From Clostridia bacterium (GTDB lineage Bacteria; Bacillota; Clostridia; Peptostreptococcales; Acidaminobacteraceae): 64,000 nt of DNA. Below the pieces are notes generated by a model that searched no databases, had not been told where the DNA came from, and worked only from the letters and a program-made list of their open reading frames with translations. Position 1 is the first letter of the stretch. Each line of letters begins with the position of its first letter. The stretch is taken from NCBI GenBank assembly GCA_014859095.1, contig JACUUV010000001.1, forward strand, positions 145,077-209,076, in the 5' to 3' direction. A program made the position numbers and the translations under genes. Positions 1 to 9,328 of the stretch are shown here, piece by piece.

Positions 1-2280
1 AACATACACATCAGGCAAAAAATGCATTTCTATTTTAATGATGCCGTCACCTTTACAATGTTCACATCTTCCACCGCTGACATTGAAACTGAATCGACCC
101 TTCTGATATCCCCTGATTTTGGCTTCTGGAGTCTGCGCGAACAAATCCCTGATGAAGTCAAAAACACCAGTATAGGTGGCGGGATTGGAGCGGGGTGTTC
201 TTCCGATAGGCGATTGATCGATTTCTATGACTTTGTCAATATGTTCAAGTCCTCTAATGTCATCATGTTTGCCCGACTTCATTCTGCTGTGGTTGATTTT
301 GATGGCACAGGATTTGAATAATATCTCATTGATCAATGTGCTTTTTCCTGAACCTGAAACTCCTGTAATCACACACAGGACACCAAGTGGAATGTCAACA
401 TTAATATTTTTGAGGTTGTTTTCAGTGGCGCCGATAATCGATATCATATTGCCATTTGATGTTCTTCTCGATTCAGGCACTTCCACTTTCTTGCGTCCGG
501 ACAAATACTGACCGGTTATGGACGCATCCGACGCCAAAATGTCGTCGATGGTCCCTTCAGCTATTATATAACCTCCGTGTTCCCCGGCTCCTGGTCCAAG
601 ATCCAAAATATAATCCGCTTCCATGATGGTTTCCTCATCATGCTCCACGACCAAAAGTGTATTGCCTAAATCTGTGAGATTGCGTAAAGTTTTTAACAAC
701 TTTTGGTTGTCCTTTTGATGCAGGCCGATACTCGGTTCATCCAATATATACAAAACCCCGACCAGACCCGAACCAATTTGTGTCGCAAGACGAATTCTCT
801 GGGACTCCCCTCCGGAAAGTGTACCTGCGGCTCTTGATAACGTCAAATATTCCAGGCCGACATTTTTAAGAAAATTGAGTCTGGCGTTTATTTCTTTCAA
901 TATTTGTTCTGCTATATGTGTTTGGGTGAGGTTCAACTCCAGATCACTGAAAAATTCAATCGCATCTTTCACTGACAACTCTGTCACTTCCCAAATGTTT
1001 TTCCCGCCAACTGTGACTGCAAGAACTTCATCTTTAAGCCTTTTTCCGTGACAGGTGCTACATTCGATCATGCTCATGAACTCGTCTATTTTTGCTTTCA
1101 TATATTCCGAATTGGTTGCTGCATAACGTCTTTCATAGTTGACAACCAAACCTTCAAATGCACGGTTGAACTCTGCATAACCGACATACTTGCTGTCATA
1201 ATTGAACGTGATCTTTCGATCACCGGTCCCATAGAATATTTCTTTTTTCAGACTATCAGGCAATTCTCTGAAAGGCACATCTTGTGTCACTCCAGCCTCT
1301 TCAAGCAATGCATTGATCATATTGACATAGAAAGTTCCCTCCGCACTGTTGGCAATCGGTAAGAGTGCCCCTTCTGCTATGGAAAGCTTGACATCAGGTA
1401 CGAGAAGCTCCGGATCCACCTTTTTTGTGAATCCCAATCCGTTACAATCCGGGCATGCGCCATATGGTGCGTTGAACGAGAACATTCTCGGCTCCATTTC
1501 AGATATGCCCTGACCATGGATCGGACATGAGAATTGGGTGTTGAATACCAGATCCTCTCCGTCAATCACATTGATGATGATCAGACCCTCAGATAATCGG
1601 AGCACTGTTTCCAGTGAATCGGTGAGCCTTTGCTGCATGCTCTCTTTTATGACCAATCTGTCCACTACCACTTCTATCGTATGTTTTTTGTTTTTATCGA
1701 GGATAAGCTCATCTGAGAGGTCAATAGTCTCACCATTGACTCTGGCTCTGACAAAACCTTCTTTTTTTAAATTATCCAATATTTTCTGATGGAGTCCTTT
1801 TTTTCCTGTTACTAGGGGTGCCAACACTTGTATTTTAAGTCCCTCTTCCAGTTTCATGATCTGATCCACTATCTGGTCGATGGTTTGTGGTGCAATTTCA
1901 ATGCCGCATACAGGACAATGCGGGGTACCTGCCCTTGCGTACAACAATCTGAGATAATCATATATTTCAGTCACAGTTCCCACTGTGGAACGCGGATTCT
2001 TACTGGTCGTTTTTTGATCGATGGAGATTGCAGGTGACAATCCCTCTATATATTCAACATCCGGTTTCTCCATTTGTCCCAAAAATTGTCTGGCATACGA
2101 GGATAAACTCTCCACATATCTTCTCTGACCTTCCGCGTAGATCGTATCAAAAGCAAGAGATGACTTGCCCGATCCACTAAGACCAGTTATTACCACGAAT
2201 TTATCCCTTGGAATCGTCACATCGATGTTTTTTAGATTGTGCTCTTTGGCACCCTTGACAAATATTTTATCTCTACTCAT
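1..2280 (-). CDS. uvrA: UvrABC excinuclease subunit A (3' end beyond window)
   Basis: This is the ATP-dependent damage-recognition subunit of nucleotide excision repair, acting as a UvrA2-UvrB complex. The frame opens at ATG 2278-2280 with [20 protein letters not shown] and stays open to the window edge, giving 760 codons of the usual ~940. Visible landmarks in order are Walker [10 protein letters not shown] near residue 33, a zinc-binding CPDCNG region (about 1430-1480), a second cysteine pair CSTCHGKRL (about 1045-1070), a second Walker [10 protein letters not shown] (about 335-370), and the start of the C-terminal zinc finger with CEHCKGDG (about 40-75). The gene begins 15 bases after uvrB ends and is read on the same strand, so it is very probably the second gene of an SOS-controlled uvrBA operon. 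The C-terminal ~180 residues lie outside the window. Confidence 0.97.
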   Translation of the reverse strand, partial: MSRDKIFVKGAKEHNLKNIDVTIPRDKFVVITGLSGSGKSSLAFDTIYAEGQRRYVESLSSYARQFLGQMEKPDVEYIEGLSPAISIDQKTTSKNPRSTVGTVTEIYDYLRLLYARAGTPHCPVCGIEIAPQTIDQIVDQIMKLEEGLKIQVLAPLVTGKKGLHQKILDNLKKEGFVRARVNGETIDLSDELILDKNKKHTIEVVVDRLVIKESMQQRLTDSLETVLRLSEGLIIINVIDGEDLVFNTQFSCPIHGQGISEMEPRMFSFNAPYGACPDCNGLGFTKKVDPELLVPDVKLSIAEGALLPIANSAEGTFYVNMINALLEEAGVTQDVPFRELPDSLKKEIFYGTGDRKITFNYDSKYVGYAEFNRAFEGLVVNYERRYAATNSEYMKAKIDEFMSMIECSTCHGKRLKDEVLAVTVGGKNIWEVTELSVKDAIEFFSDLELNLTQTHIAEQILKEINARLNFLKNVGLEYLTLSRAAGTLSGGESQRIRLATQIGSGLVGVLYILDEPSIGLHQKDNQKLLKTLRNLTDLGNTLLVVEHDEETIMEADYILDLGPGAGEHGGYIIAEGTIDDILASDASITGQYLSGRKKVEVPESRRTSNGNMISIIGATENNLKNINVDIPLGVLCVITGVSGSGKSTLINEILFKSCAIKINHSRMKSGKHDDIRGLEHIDKVIEIDQSPIGRTPRSNPATYTGVFDFIRDLFAQTPEAKIRGYQKGRFSFNVSGGRCEHCKGDGIIKIEMHFLPDVYV

Positions 2281-2295
2281 TATCTTATCCTCGAA

Positions 2296-4269
2296 TCATT
2301 TCATCGTTTTTATTTCCACTATCATATCTCGGAGTTCGGCGGCACGTTCGAACTGGAGATGTTTGGATGCCTCGTACATCTCGAACTCAAGACTCTCGAC
2401 ATATTCTCTGCGTTCTTTTTTCGTCATTTTCTTGATTCGGTCCACCTCATAGATTGCATCGTCATCGGCGACAATGGTTGCTTCGATGACTTCCCTGATC
2501 GCTTTTATGATGCCTTGAGGCGTAATGTTGTGCTCAATGTTGTATGCTTCTTGAATTGCTCTTCTTCTATTGGTTTCATCGATTGCGAACTTCATGGACT
2601 TGGTGATCACATTGGCGTACATGATGACTCTTCCGTTGATATTTCTAGCGGCACGGCCAATGGTTTGAACAAGGGAAGTCTCCGATCTCAAAAAACCTTC
2701 CTTGTCCGCATCCAAAATTGCAACCAAGGAGACTTCCGGCAAATCCAAACCTTCTCGCAACAGGTTGATTCCCACCAAAACGTCAAAGACACCTTTTCTG
2801 AAGTCTCTGATGATGGTCATGCGCTCCATTGTCTTGATCTCCGAGTGCATGTATCTGACTTTCACATCTATTTTTTTGAAATAGTCTGTCAAGTCTTCAG
2901 CCATTTTTTTAGTCAAGGTGGTCACAAGAACGCGTTCGTTGATTGCAACACGCTTCATGATTTCGCCATATAGGTCGTCAATCTGATTTGTTGTCGGTCT
3001 TACTTCTATTTCAGGATCCACCAATCCAGTAGGCCTTATGATCTGTTCAACTATTTTTTCGCTCTTCTCATATTCATACGGGCCTGGTGTGGCGCTCACA
3101 TATAAAAGCTGATGGGCCAACGATTCGAATTCCTCAAAGTTGAGAGGTCGATTGTCCATTGCCGAAGGCAAGCGAAAACCATAATCCACAAGAGACTGTT
3201 TTCTGGTCCTGTCACCGCCGAACATTGCTCTGATCTGCGGTATGCTCACATGCGACTCGTCCACCACGATCAAAAAATCATCGGGAAAATAATCCAGCAG
3301 TGTATAGGGTCTACTGCCTGAAGGCCGCCCTGACAACACTCTCGAGTAATTTTCAATGCCTTGACAGAAGCCCATCTCTTTTAACATCTCAAGATCGTAT
3401 TTGGTTCTTTGTTCAATGCGCTGTGCCTCAATCAACTTGTTGTTGTCCTTGAAGAACTTGACTTGATGCTCGAGTTCCTCTTCAATGACCTCGATCGCCG
3501 CTTCAAGTTTATCTTTGGGTGTCACATAATGTGAAGCGGGATAAATCGTCAAATGTGTTCTGTATCCCAGAATTTCTCCTGTGAGCGCATTGACTTCGGC
3601 AATCCGATCCACCTCATCACCATAAAGTTCGATACGATAAGCACGCTCAAACTCATACGCAGGCATGACTTCAATCACATCTCCCCTGACTCTGAATGTG
3701 TTTCTGGTGAAGTTGATGTCATTTCTCATATATTGAATGTCTATGAGCCTATGCAGTATTTCTTCTCTCGATTTTTGCACTCCCGGTCTGACAGTAAGTG
3801 TCATGCTGGAGTAATCGATCGGGTCACCCAGTCCATAGATACAGGAAACGGATGCGACGATGATGACGTCTTTCCTCTCAAATAAAGCCGATGTGGCTGA
3901 GTGTCTTAATTTGTCAATCTCTTCATTGATGGAGGCATCTTTTTCAATATATGTATCCGAGCGCGCGACATAAGCCTCTGGTTGGTAGTAATCATAATAA
4001 CTCACAAAGAATTCCACGGCGTTGTCAGGGAAATACTCTTTAAATTCTGAAGCCAGCTGAGCGGCTAAAATCTTATTGTGTGCGATGACCAATGTCGGTT
4101 TTTGAACTTTTTCGATGATATTTGCCACAGTGAACGTTTTTCCGGAGCCAGTGACTCCCAGAAGTATATTGTGTTTCTTGTCGTCCATGATATCATCAGC
4201 AATTTGTTCTATGGCAAGGGGTTGGTCACCTGTAGGCTTATATTTGGAAACTACTTTGAATCGATCCAC
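2296..4269 (-). CDS. uvrB: UvrABC excinuclease subunit B
   Basis: This helicase-like subunit receives the lesion from UvrA and recruits UvrC. It has Walker A GVTGSGKT (about residue 40), the beta-hairpin segment [11 protein letters not shown] used for damage verification, the DESHVS Walker B box, helicase motifs V/VI ([21 protein letters not shown]), and a C-terminal UVR motif (about 620-655) that contacts UvrC. Length (657 aa) is normal. The frame can open at GTG 4275, but the GGAGG at about 4277-4281 is better spaced (7 bases) for the GTG at 4267-4269, which is preferred. The gene is preceded by a consensus sigma-A promoter and a perfect LexA box, so DNA-damage induction is expected. Confidence 0.97.
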   Translation of the reverse strand: MDRFKVVSKYKPTGDQPLAIEQIADDIMDDKKHNILLGVTGSGKTFTVANIIEKVQKPTLVIAHNKILAAQLASEFKEYFPDNAVEFFVSYYDYYQPEAYVARSDTYIEKDASINEEIDKLRHSATSALFERKDVIIVASVSCIYGLGDPIDYSSMTLTVRPGVQKSREEILHRLIDIQYMRNDINFTRNTFRVRGDVIEVMPAYEFERAYRIELYGDEVDRIAEVNALTGEILGYRTHLTIYPASHYVTPKDKLEAAIEVIEEELEHQVKFFKDNNKLIEAQRIEQRTKYDLEMLKEMGFCQGIENYSRVLSGRPSGSRPYTLLDYFPDDFLIVVDESHVSIPQIRAMFGGDRTRKQSLVDYGFRLPSAMDNRPLNFEEFESLAHQLLYVSATPGPYEYEKSEKIVEQIIRPTGLVDPEIEVRPTTNQIDDLYGEIMKRVAINERVLVTTLTKKMAEDLTDYFKKIDVKVRYMHSEIKTMERMTIIRDFRKGVFDVLVGINLLREGLDLPEVSLVAILDADKEGFLRSETSLVQTIGRAARNINGRVIMYANVITKSMKFAIDETNRRRAIQEAYNIEHNITPQGIIKAIREVIEATIVADDDAIYEVDRIKKMTKKERREYVESLEFEMYEASKHLQFERAAELRDMIVEIKTMK

Positions 4270-4280
4270 AATCACTCCTC

Positions 4281-4294
4281 CAAACGTTTGTTCG
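4281..4294 (-). promoter_or_regulatory. LexA/DinR SOS box of uvrBA
   Basis: Read on the minus strand the site is CGAACAAACGTTTG. It matches every position of the Gram-positive LexA consensus CGAAC-RNRY-GTTYG. It lies just downstream of the -10 hexamer, where repressor would block initiation or clearance. Confidence 0.9.
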
Positions 4295-4301
4295 TATTTT
4301 T

Positions 4302-4330
4302 ATTATATCGGTTTCCATTTCCATAGTCAA
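4302..4330 (-). promoter_or_regulatory. Sigma-A type promoter of uvrBA
   Basis: On the minus strand there is a TTGACT -35 box (4325-4330), a 17-base spacer and a perfect TATAAT -10 box (4302-4307). The promoter lies directly upstream of the LexA box and the uvrB start. Confidence 0.85.
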
Positions 4331-4334
4331 TGCA

Positions 4335-4371
4335 GAAAAAAGGGCATATGTATGAATCATACATAATGCCC
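4335..4371 (-). terminator. Intrinsic terminator of the ftsEX-ctpA operon
   Basis: On the minus strand a GGGCATTATGTATG/CATACATATGCCC hairpin with a three-base loop (4342-4371, one bulge) is followed by TTTTTT. It falls between the small membrane protein gene and the uvrB promoter, insulating the two operons. Confidence 0.8.
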
Positions 4372-4387
4372 CCATTTCAGTACTTTC

Positions 4388-4585
4388 TTATTGTACCCCC
4401 CACCATGTCAAATAAGCAATTAAACCGATCACTATGACTGTAATGCTAAGTGCTACTGTCACAACAATCTTTTTACTGTCATGAATCGATGATTGGTCTT
4501 CACCTTTATAAATTTCCGTTTTAGTCAATCCTTCAACCATTTCCTTGATCGTGTCCACTTCCATTCTGATTTTTTGAGTATTCAT
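4388..4585 (-). CDS. Small tail-anchored membrane protein, unknown function
   Basis: This is a 65-residue protein not matched to a named family. The first ~40 residues are charged and helical (MNTQKIRMEVDTIKEMVEGL). A single membrane segment at the C-terminus (VVTVALSITVIVIGLIAYL) then ends in WWGVQ, giving a tail-anchor layout with the N-terminus probably cytoplasmic. A GTG six bases upstream also opens the frame, but AAGGAG sits five bases before ATG 4583-4585, so that start is used. It is the last gene of the ftsE-ftsX-M23-S41 operon, ending before the terminator at 4335-4371. Position suggests a link to envelope or division work, but this is inference only. Confidence 0.7.
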   Translation of the reverse strand: MNTQKIRMEVDTIKEMVEGLTKTEIYKGEDQSSIHDSKKIVVTVALSITVIVIGLIAYLTWWGVQ

Positions 4586-4607
4586 ATTCACTCCTTGATC
4601 AAAAGTA

Positions 4608-5822
4608 TCAGTTCAATTTTTCACTCAAGACCTCGATTGCCCTTTGTAATTGATTGTCATCTTCATCCGTTGGAGACTCGAGTTCAAAATAAGATTCGTC
4701 CATTTCAATGAATATGTCCGGTTCTATTCCGATACCGTGAATGTTCATCCCGTTCGGAGTGAAATATTGTGATGTCGTCAATTTAAAACCGGTATTCAGG
4801 TCATAGGGTTTGACGATTTGGACGACCCCTTTCCCAAAAGTCGTGGTGCCTATGATGGTAGCTGCTCCATGATCTTTGAGTGCTCCTGTCAGAATCTCGG
4901 ATGCACTTGCCGATCCGCCATCTGTCAGGACGACCCACTCGACATCATATTTTTTGGCATCTGAATAAAATTCCTCATTGTCGCCATTCCTACCCTCTGT
5001 GTAGACAATCATCTTTTTCCCAAGCATCAAATCCGCAATTTTGACACATTGACTCAAATAGCCACCTGGATTTTGTCTCAAGTCAAGAACAATACCCTTT
5101 GCACCGGCACCGATAAGATCTTTGGTATGTTGATCAAATTCACTTGCTGAATTGTCATCAAACATCGAGAGCCTTAAATAACCCATTTGATCATCCAACA
5201 TTCTTGACTTAACGACCTTTATGTCTATCCACGCACGTATGATTTCGACATCAAATGTGGTATCTTTGGAAGGTCTGTATATTGTTAGAGTAACAGGTGT
5301 GCCAGGTTCTCCCTTGATGATTTTGATTGCCCCATCCATAGTATCCGCATTAAAAGGGTCTCCATTTACAGCGGTTATGATATCTTTCGCAACCAAGCCC
5401 ACTTTATCGGCAGGTGTGTCTTCTATAGGTGAGACGATTTCAATCTGATTTTTGTCATTTGGAGTCAGATAGATTCCGATTCCAGGATATTCACCTGTCG
5501 ACGATTCCATGTAGCTTTTGAACTCATCTGAATTCATATAGACTGAATATGGATCATTTAAAATCTCAAACAATCCTTTTTTCATGCCCTCAATCAAAAT
5601 ATCATCATTGATATCGAGATAATAATTTTTCAAAATATAGTTTTTCAAGTCTTCAACTTCACCGTATTTTTCATAAAATGTTCTATAATCATCCATATCT
5701 TTTTGGTTGATGACCAATTTGTCACCGACGTTTATTTGAATGAATGAAGTCACAAAAAATGTGGTAGTGGCAGTTATGAGAACAAGGAATACACTTAGTA
5801 CGATCACAAACGATTTTTTCAA
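4608..5822 (-). CDS. S41 family C-terminal processing protease (CtpA/CtpB-like)
   Basis: This membrane-anchored serine protease resembles the carboxy-terminal processing peptidases. An N-terminal signal-anchor (about residues 5-28) is followed by a PDZ domain (about 95-180, with the EYPGIGIYL segment) and the tail-specific protease domain (about 190-370). That domain carries VLDLRQNPGGYL, the catalytic serine in GSASASEI and the catalytic lysine in TFGKGVVQ, so the Ser-Lys dyad is intact. GAGGTG followed six bases later by TTG 5820-5822 makes TTG the likely start (MKKSF...). The ORF also opens at GTG 5831. It starts 10 bases after the M23 peptidase gene. Family members clip envelope or sporulation proteins; with ftsEX and a wall hydrolase upstream, a role in wall-enzyme turnover is plausible but not shown. 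Confidence 0.9.
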   Translation of the reverse strand: MKKSFVIVLSVFLVLITATTTFFVTSFIQINVGDKLVINQKDMDDYRTFYEKYGEVEDLKNYILKNYYLDINDDILIEGMKKGLFEILNDPYSVYMNSDEFKSYMESSTGEYPGIGIYLTPNDKNQIEIVSPIEDTPADKVGLVAKDIITAVNGDPFNADTMDGAIKIIKGEPGTPVTLTIYRPSKDTTFDVEIIRAWIDIKVVKSRMLDDQMGYLRLSMFDDNSASEFDQHTKDLIGAGAKGIVLDLRQNPGGYLSQCVKIADLMLGKKMIVYTEGRNGDNEEFYSDAKKYDVEWVVLTDGGSASASEILTGALKDHGAATIIGTTTFGKGVVQIVKPYDLNTGFKLTTSQYFTPNGMNIHGIGIEPDIFIEMDESYFELESPTDEDDNQLQRAIEVLSEKLN

Positions 5823-5832
5823 TTCATACACC

Positions 5833-6966
5833 TCAATTTCCTTTTACATAAGTTAATGGTTCTACATATTCCCCGTTCATACGTACCTCAAAATGCAAAT
5901 GTGGTCCGGTTGAATAACCGGTACTTCCCAATAATGCGATATTATCCCCTTTTTTCACTACTGAACCAACTGAAACATTTATGGAATCATTATGTGCGTA
6001 AAGCGTGGTATATCCGCCTCCATGGTCAATTATGATCGCTTTGCCGTAGCTACCGAACCAGTTGGCATAGACGACGGTTCCCGTTTGTGCGGCAACAATA
6101 GGTGTGCCCCTCGGTCCTGCAATATCGATTCCCGTATGCATCTTGTACTGTTTGGAAATCGGATGCAGTCGATTGCCGAACGGAGATGTGATCATGTAAT
6201 GACCCGGTACAGGCCACATCATTTCGCCACCGACATATGTTGCGGCCAATTCCAGATTCTTGATGATTTCAGTCAATTTGTTGGCTTCATCAAGCAATGC
6301 GTCTTCCATCTCGACCAACGCGACTTCGTCATTGATCAACTCTTTTTTATAGGCGATCAAATTATTGAGCGCTACATTGAGCTCGTTCTGTTTTGTGATC
6401 TTATTTTTGAAAAGTGCCAGCAAATCATCTTTTATAATTTCCAACTCCACTTTTTTCTGCTCGATGATATCCCTTTGTTCTTTTAAGGATTGAATCAGAT
6501 TTTGGTCGTGCACGAGAATTTTCTGGAGCATATCGATTCTGGACAGCAAATCCGTGAAATCCTCAGCTCCGAAAAGGACCTCCAAATACCCAACAGATCC
6601 AGTCTTGTACATGACCCGGAGTCTTTGGTTCAAAAGTTCATTTTTATCGGCGATCTTGATTTCAGCCTCTGCCAGTTCATCTGTCTTTACAATGATTGCA
6701 CTTTCAGTCGCCTTGATTTCTCCATCGAGATCTATGATTTCTTTTTCAAGTGTTTTGACTTGAGTCGTGACATTTCTGATTTTTTGATTGGTTTCCGATT
6801 GAAGGCTTTGGTTGTTGTCAATCGATGCATCGAGTTCTTCCATTTGTATTCTGAGTTCTTCGAGTTCACGTTCTCTTCTTTTGATTTCATCATTTGCAGA
6901 AACGATACCTGTAAAAGTGATGGTGAAAATCAAAAGTAGGATCAATCCGCTTCGGATCTGTCTCAT
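5833..6966 (-). CDS. Secreted coiled-coil M23 peptidoglycan peptidase (EnvC/PcsB-like FtsEX partner)
   Basis: A signal peptide (residues 1-24, cleavage likely after IVSA) leads into a long coiled coil (about 25-245) and a C-terminal LytM/M23 domain (about 270-375). The zinc ligands appear intact: HP....H-TGID, GHGG-like DHGGGYTTLYAH and HLHFEV. This layout matches proteins activated by FtsEX (EnvC, PcsB, CwlO), where the coiled coil binds FtsX. Unlike EnvC, the catalytic residues look present, so it probably cuts wall peptides itself. It follows ftsX immediately. Starts at 6987 or 6973 are possible, but the AGGGGGG after the ftsX stop is best spaced for ATG 6964-6966, which also gives a proper signal peptide. 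Confidence 0.9.
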   Translation of the reverse strand: MRQIRSGLILLLIFTITFTGIVSANDEIKRRERELEELRIQMEELDASIDNNQSLQSETNQKIRNVTTQVKTLEKEIIDLDGEIKATESAIIVKTDELAEAEIKIADKNELLNQRLRVMYKTGSVGYLEVLFGAEDFTDLLSRIDMLQKILVHDQNLIQSLKEQRDIIEQKKVELEIIKDDLLALFKNKITKQNELNVALNNLIAYKKELINDEVALVEMEDALLDEANKLTEIIKNLELAATYVGGEMMWPVPGHYMITSPFGNRLHPISKQYKMHTGIDIAGPRGTPIVAAQTGTVVYANWFGSYGKAIIIDHGGGYTTLYAHNDSINVSVGSVVKKGDNIALLGSTGYSTGPHLHFEVRMNGEYVEPLTYVKGN

Positions 6967-6979
6967 ATTCATCACCCCC

Positions 6980-7873
6980 CTAAACATTCAAGTACTTGCG
7001 CATTGACCAAATACTGCCAAGTGCACCAATACCTGCGCCAATGACCACAAATAGAAAGACAATATCACTCATGAGCGCTTCCGGTCTAATGACGTATACT
7101 GAAATGATGGCATAAAAATCTGAACCGAGCACTTCGTATATATAATCATATCCAAGCCTGATCATGCCGGCTGCTATACCCGCGCCCATCAAACCCAACA
7201 GGGTTCCTTCCGTCAGGAAAGGCCATCTGATGAACCAGTTTGTCGCTCCAACATATTTCATGATATTGATTTCACGTTGTCTCGCGTTGACTGCGAGTTT
7301 TATGGTGTTGTGAATGATGAAAGTGGAAATGCCAATCAAAACAAAGATGACAATCATACCTGTTTTTCTGATCACTTCTGTGGCGGCGAGCAATTTTTCA
7401 ACGATATCCTGATAGGATTTGATTTCCTCTATCCCTTGAAGGACCTGCATTTGCTTAAGGACGCTCTCGGAATAGTAAATATCCTTCAAATAGACGACCA
7501 AAGAACTCGGAAGAGGGTTTTCCTCCAAACCTTCAAGAAGATACGCATTGTCTTTCCATGAGGATTTCATGTTGAGCAGTGCATCGCTTTTACTTTCATA
7601 TACGACCTCGGCCACGCCTTCGAAGCCTTCTATCGTGCTTTTCAATTCCTGAATGTCTTCTGCTGTTGCCGTTTCAGCCATATAGGCCTGTATAGAGTCG
7701 AATTGATCTTTGGCGGATTGTGCGATGGAGTTGATATTGATTATGATGGCGAAAATAATCCCCAATATAATCAATGTCGCTGCCACGGAAGTCACAGAAG
7801 CTATACTCATCAGCCTGTTGCGCCAAAGACTTTTTATAGCTTCTTTCAATGTAAATAATGGTCTAATCGTCAT
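6980..7873 (-). CDS. ftsX: Cell division ABC transporter permease FtsX
   Basis: This is the membrane partner of FtsE. It transmits ATP hydrolysis to an extracellular wall hydrolase rather than moving a substrate. A short cytoplasmic N-terminus (TIRPLFTLKEAIKSLWRNR) is followed by a first membrane helix, a large extracytoplasmic loop (about 50-155), and three more helices in the C-terminal half (FtsX permease domain). The chosen start ATG 7871-7873 overlaps ftsE by 11 bases, has GGGAG nine bases upstream and yields ~297 residues, the normal size. Longer starts up to 7912 would lie well inside ftsE. The next gene encodes the likely coiled-coil hydrolase partner. Confidence 0.95.
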   Translation of the reverse strand: MTIRPLFTLKEAIKSLWRNRLMSIASVTSVAATLIILGIIFAIIININSIAQSAKDQFDSIQAYMAETATAEDIQELKSTIEGFEGVAEVVYESKSDALLNMKSSWKDNAYLLEGLEENPLPSSLVVYLKDIYYSESVLKQMQVLQGIEEIKSYQDIVEKLLAATEVIRKTGMIVIFVLIGISTFIIHNTIKLAVNARQREINIMKYVGATNWFIRWPFLTEGTLLGLMGAGIAAGMIRLGYDYIYEVLGSDFYAIISVYVIRPEALMSDIVFLFVVIGAGIGALGSIWSMRKYLNV

Positions 7874-8549
7874 AGCCATACACTCCCACTTTGTCATCTC
7901 TGGCAACCTCACCGTTTTCCAGTGCTATTACCCTTTTCTTCATAATGTCTACAATTTCTCGGTCGTGAGTCGCCATAAGAATTGTGGTACCTCTACGGTT
8001 GATGGTACGTAGTACTTTCATGATTTCCCATGAGGTATCCGGATCCAAGTTACCCGTAGGTTCATCAGCGATCAAAATGGGTGGATTATTGATCATGGAC
8101 CTTGCAATGGAAACTCTTTGTTGCTCTCCACCAGACAATTGGTTGGGATAAAAGTTGCCCTTACCGGAAAGTCCTACCAGTGCCAAAATCATCGGTACTT
8201 GTTTTCTGATGTTTCTTTGTGGTGTGCCAAGTATTTCCATGGCAAAAGCTATGTTTTCATAAACTGTTTTATTTGGCAACAATCTGAAATCCTGGAAGAC
8301 GACACCGACTTTACGTCTCAAAAAAGGCACCTTTCTACGATGCATCTTATTGATCAGCAGATCATCCACGGTAACTTTTCCAGTGGTCACATTGACTTCT
8401 TTTAAAATTGCTTTGATAAAAGTTGATTTGCCGGCACCGCTCGGTCCCACCAAAAAAACGAATTCACCCTTGTCTATTCTCACATTGACGTTGTTTAGCG
8501 CCATTACACCGTTGTCATATCTTTTAGAGACGTTGCTAAATTCAATCAT
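7863..8549 (-). CDS. ftsE: Cell division ATP-binding protein FtsE
   Basis: This is the 228-residue ABC ATPase of the FtsEX complex. It shows Walker A GPSGAGKST, Q-loop FQDFRLLP, signature LSGGEQQRVSIA, Walker B ILIADEPTGNLDP and the H-loop ATHD. ATG 8547-8549 has AGGAG at the right distance. It is the first gene of the operon ftsE-ftsX-M23-S41-small membrane protein, which runs minus-strand from the divergent spacer it shares with the folate gene. Confidence 0.96.
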   Translation of the reverse strand: MIEFSNVSKRYDNGVMALNNVNVRIDKGEFVFLVGPSGAGKSTFIKAILKEVNVTTGKVTVDDLLINKMHRRKVPFLRRKVGVVFQDFRLLPNKTVYENIAFAMEILGTPQRNIRKQVPMILALVGLSGKGNFYPNQLSGGEQQRVSIARSMINNPPILIADEPTGNLDPDTSWEIMKVLRTINRRGTTILMATHDREIVDIMKKRVIALENGEVARDDKVGVYGYDD

Positions 8550-8690
8550 AGTACTCTCCTAATCCAAAGTTCGTTATTATTCATTATAAACAATTCACAG
8601 TAAACCGTAAACCCTAATACTTATTATACCTGTACTTTTAAGCATTTTTAATAGTATAATTATTAAATAAATATTACAGGAGGCCATACG

Positions 8691-9260
8691 ATGGAACTAA
8701 AAAAAGCTCTGCGTAAAGAGGTGCTCACCAAACGGACGCATTTAAGCGAATACGAATGGAAATCAAAGAGCGAAAGCATTGCAAATGAACTACTCAAACT
8801 GGATATAGTAAACCAAGCGAAAAATATCGCTTCTTTTGTAGATTTCAGAAATGAGGTTTCGACAGACGCCATCAACAGATGGATTCTCTCAAGTGGAAAA
8901 TCGCTTTTTTTGCCGCTGATTGACATGAAAAGTCGAACTATGACTTTTTACAAAATCATGGATCTGAACGAATTGGTGCGAAGCAACTACGGTATAATGG
9001 AACCGAATCCTTCTATCCATGAAATTATTGACCCACACCGGATTGAACTGTTCATTACTCCGGGTATAGCCTTCGACCCGAACGGTTATCGGTTGGGCTA
9101 TGGGGGTGGTTTTTATGATCATCTTTTTGCGGGTTTAGGGATAGAAATTCCTAAAATCGGACTGGCTTTCGATCTGCAATGTGTAACAGATTTGCCACTT
9201 GAGCCTTTCGATATGCGCATTACCCATTTGGTCACTGAATATGGTGTGAAAAAATTTTGA
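8691..9260 (+). CDS. 5-formyltetrahydrofolate cyclo-ligase (5,10-methenyl-THF synthetase)
   Basis: The enzyme converts 5-formyl-THF to 5,10-methenyl-THF using ATP, recovering a folate form that inhibits other enzymes. The 189-residue protein has the family's N-terminal basic segment (KKALRKEVLTKR), the substrate region EVSTDAINRWI, and the hallmark C-terminal GYRLGYGGGFYDHLF nucleotide/folate loop. ATG 8691 is preceded by AGGAGG. It is a single gene, divergent from ftsE and convergent with the Lon-like protease, ending at a shared terminator. Confidence 0.95.
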   Translation: MELKKALRKEVLTKRTHLSEYEWKSKSESIANELLKLDIVNQAKNIASFVDFRNEVSTDAINRWILSSGKSLFLPLIDMKSRTMTFYKIMDLNELVRSNYGIMEPNPSIHEIIDPHRIELFITPGIAFDPNGYRLGYGGGFYDHLFAGLGIEIPKIGLAFDLQCVTDLPLEPFDMRITHLVTEYGVKKF

Positions 9261-9282
9261 GATTTGGATTTCTGTCAACAAT

Positions 9283-9325
9283 AAGAGATGGTGAGACCCG
9301 ATTAGATCCCACCATCTCTTTTTAT
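9283..9325 (+). terminator. Terminator after the folate cyclo-ligase gene
   Basis: An 11-bp stem AAGAGATGGTG/CACCATCTCTT (9283-9293 with 9310-9320) is followed by a T-rich run. It lies between convergent genes. It is stronger for the plus strand, as the minus-strand T run is poor. Confidence 0.75.
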
Positions 9326-9328
9326 TTT

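Noticed and set aside
2239..2973. 244-codon plus-strand reading frame
   Set aside because: It lies antisense to uvrB and the uvrA start, has no ribosome site, and has a Cys/His/Phe-rich composition typical of a shadow frame.
8550..8690. Divergent promoters for ftsE and the folate gene
   Set aside because: TATAAT-like -10 boxes exist on both strands, but no convincing -35 at 16-18 bases was found, so they were not listed as features.
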